DNA of 5,211 nt from an uncultured Catenibacterium sp. (lineage in GTDB: Bacteria; Bacillota_I; Bacilli_A; Erysipelotrichales; Coprobacillaceae), in contig CAAFPB010000480.1 of NCBI GenBank assembly GCA_900764725.1, positions 1-5,211 of the forward strand, read 5' to 3'. Shown piece by piece: positions 5,203 through 5,211 of this stretch. Both the position numbers and the translations under genes were made by a program. The notes under the pieces were generated by a model. That model ran no database searches and was not told the origin of the DNA. It was given only the letters and a program-made list of their open reading frames with translations. Within the stretch, counting starts at the first letter, position 1; every line of letters starts with the position of its first letter.

Positions 5203-5211
5203 TACATTAAT

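Noticed and set aside
1..5211. CRISPR array, tRNA, rRNA or mobile element
   Set aside because: No regularly spaced direct repeats, no cloverleaf or rRNA-like sequence, and no transposase or integrase frame were seen on either strand.

Overview
The window comes from a low-GC Gram-positive (Firmicutes) bacterium. The evidence is AT-rich DNA, strong AAGGAGG-type ribosome binding sites, a mannose-family PTS operon ending in a DUF956/ManO gene, TetR regulators of the kind common in Firmicutes, and intrinsic terminators with T-runs. A gut Erysipelotrichales-type host would fit the composition, but that is a guess; no marker gene here fixes the taxon.

Layout. Positions 1-88 are the leader of the PTS operon, with nested inverted repeats and a good ribosome binding site. 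Positions 89-3290 hold four same-strand genes: manX (fused EIIAB), manY (EIIC), manZ (EIID) and manO (DUF956). The first three are tightly packed, with gaps of 15 and 20 bases. A 9-bp perfect hairpin sits between manZ and manO. A terminator at 3279-3309 ends the operon and holds the stop codons of both manO and the converging tetR gene. Positions 3287-3865 (minus strand) encode the first TetR-family regulator. Across a 130-base AT-rich spacer, a small HD-domain protein (3996-4430) is transcribed divergently from it. Positions 4429-4534 carry three consecutive hairpins. Positions 4565-5146 (minus strand) encode a second TetR-family regulator, and 5159-5202 upstream of it is a dense cluster of inverted repeats that looks like its operator. 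That cluster reaches almost to the window edge and probably also controls an unseen divergent gene.

How the genes work together. HPr-P donates phosphate to His9 of the EIIA domain, then to His176 of the EIIB domain, then to a hexose (mannose, glucose, fructose or an amino sugar; the substrate cannot be read from sequence) entering through the EIIC-EIID membrane complex. All 32 Gln codons in manXYZ are CAG, against 0 of 6 in the first tetR, a contrast consistent with high expression of the transporter. The HD protein and the two regulators have no visible functional link to the PTS and look like separate transcription units.

Nothing in the window amounts to a clearly new system. The points most worth following are the operator-like repeat cluster at the right end, the divergent tetR/HD pair, and the terminator shared by two overlapping convergent genes.
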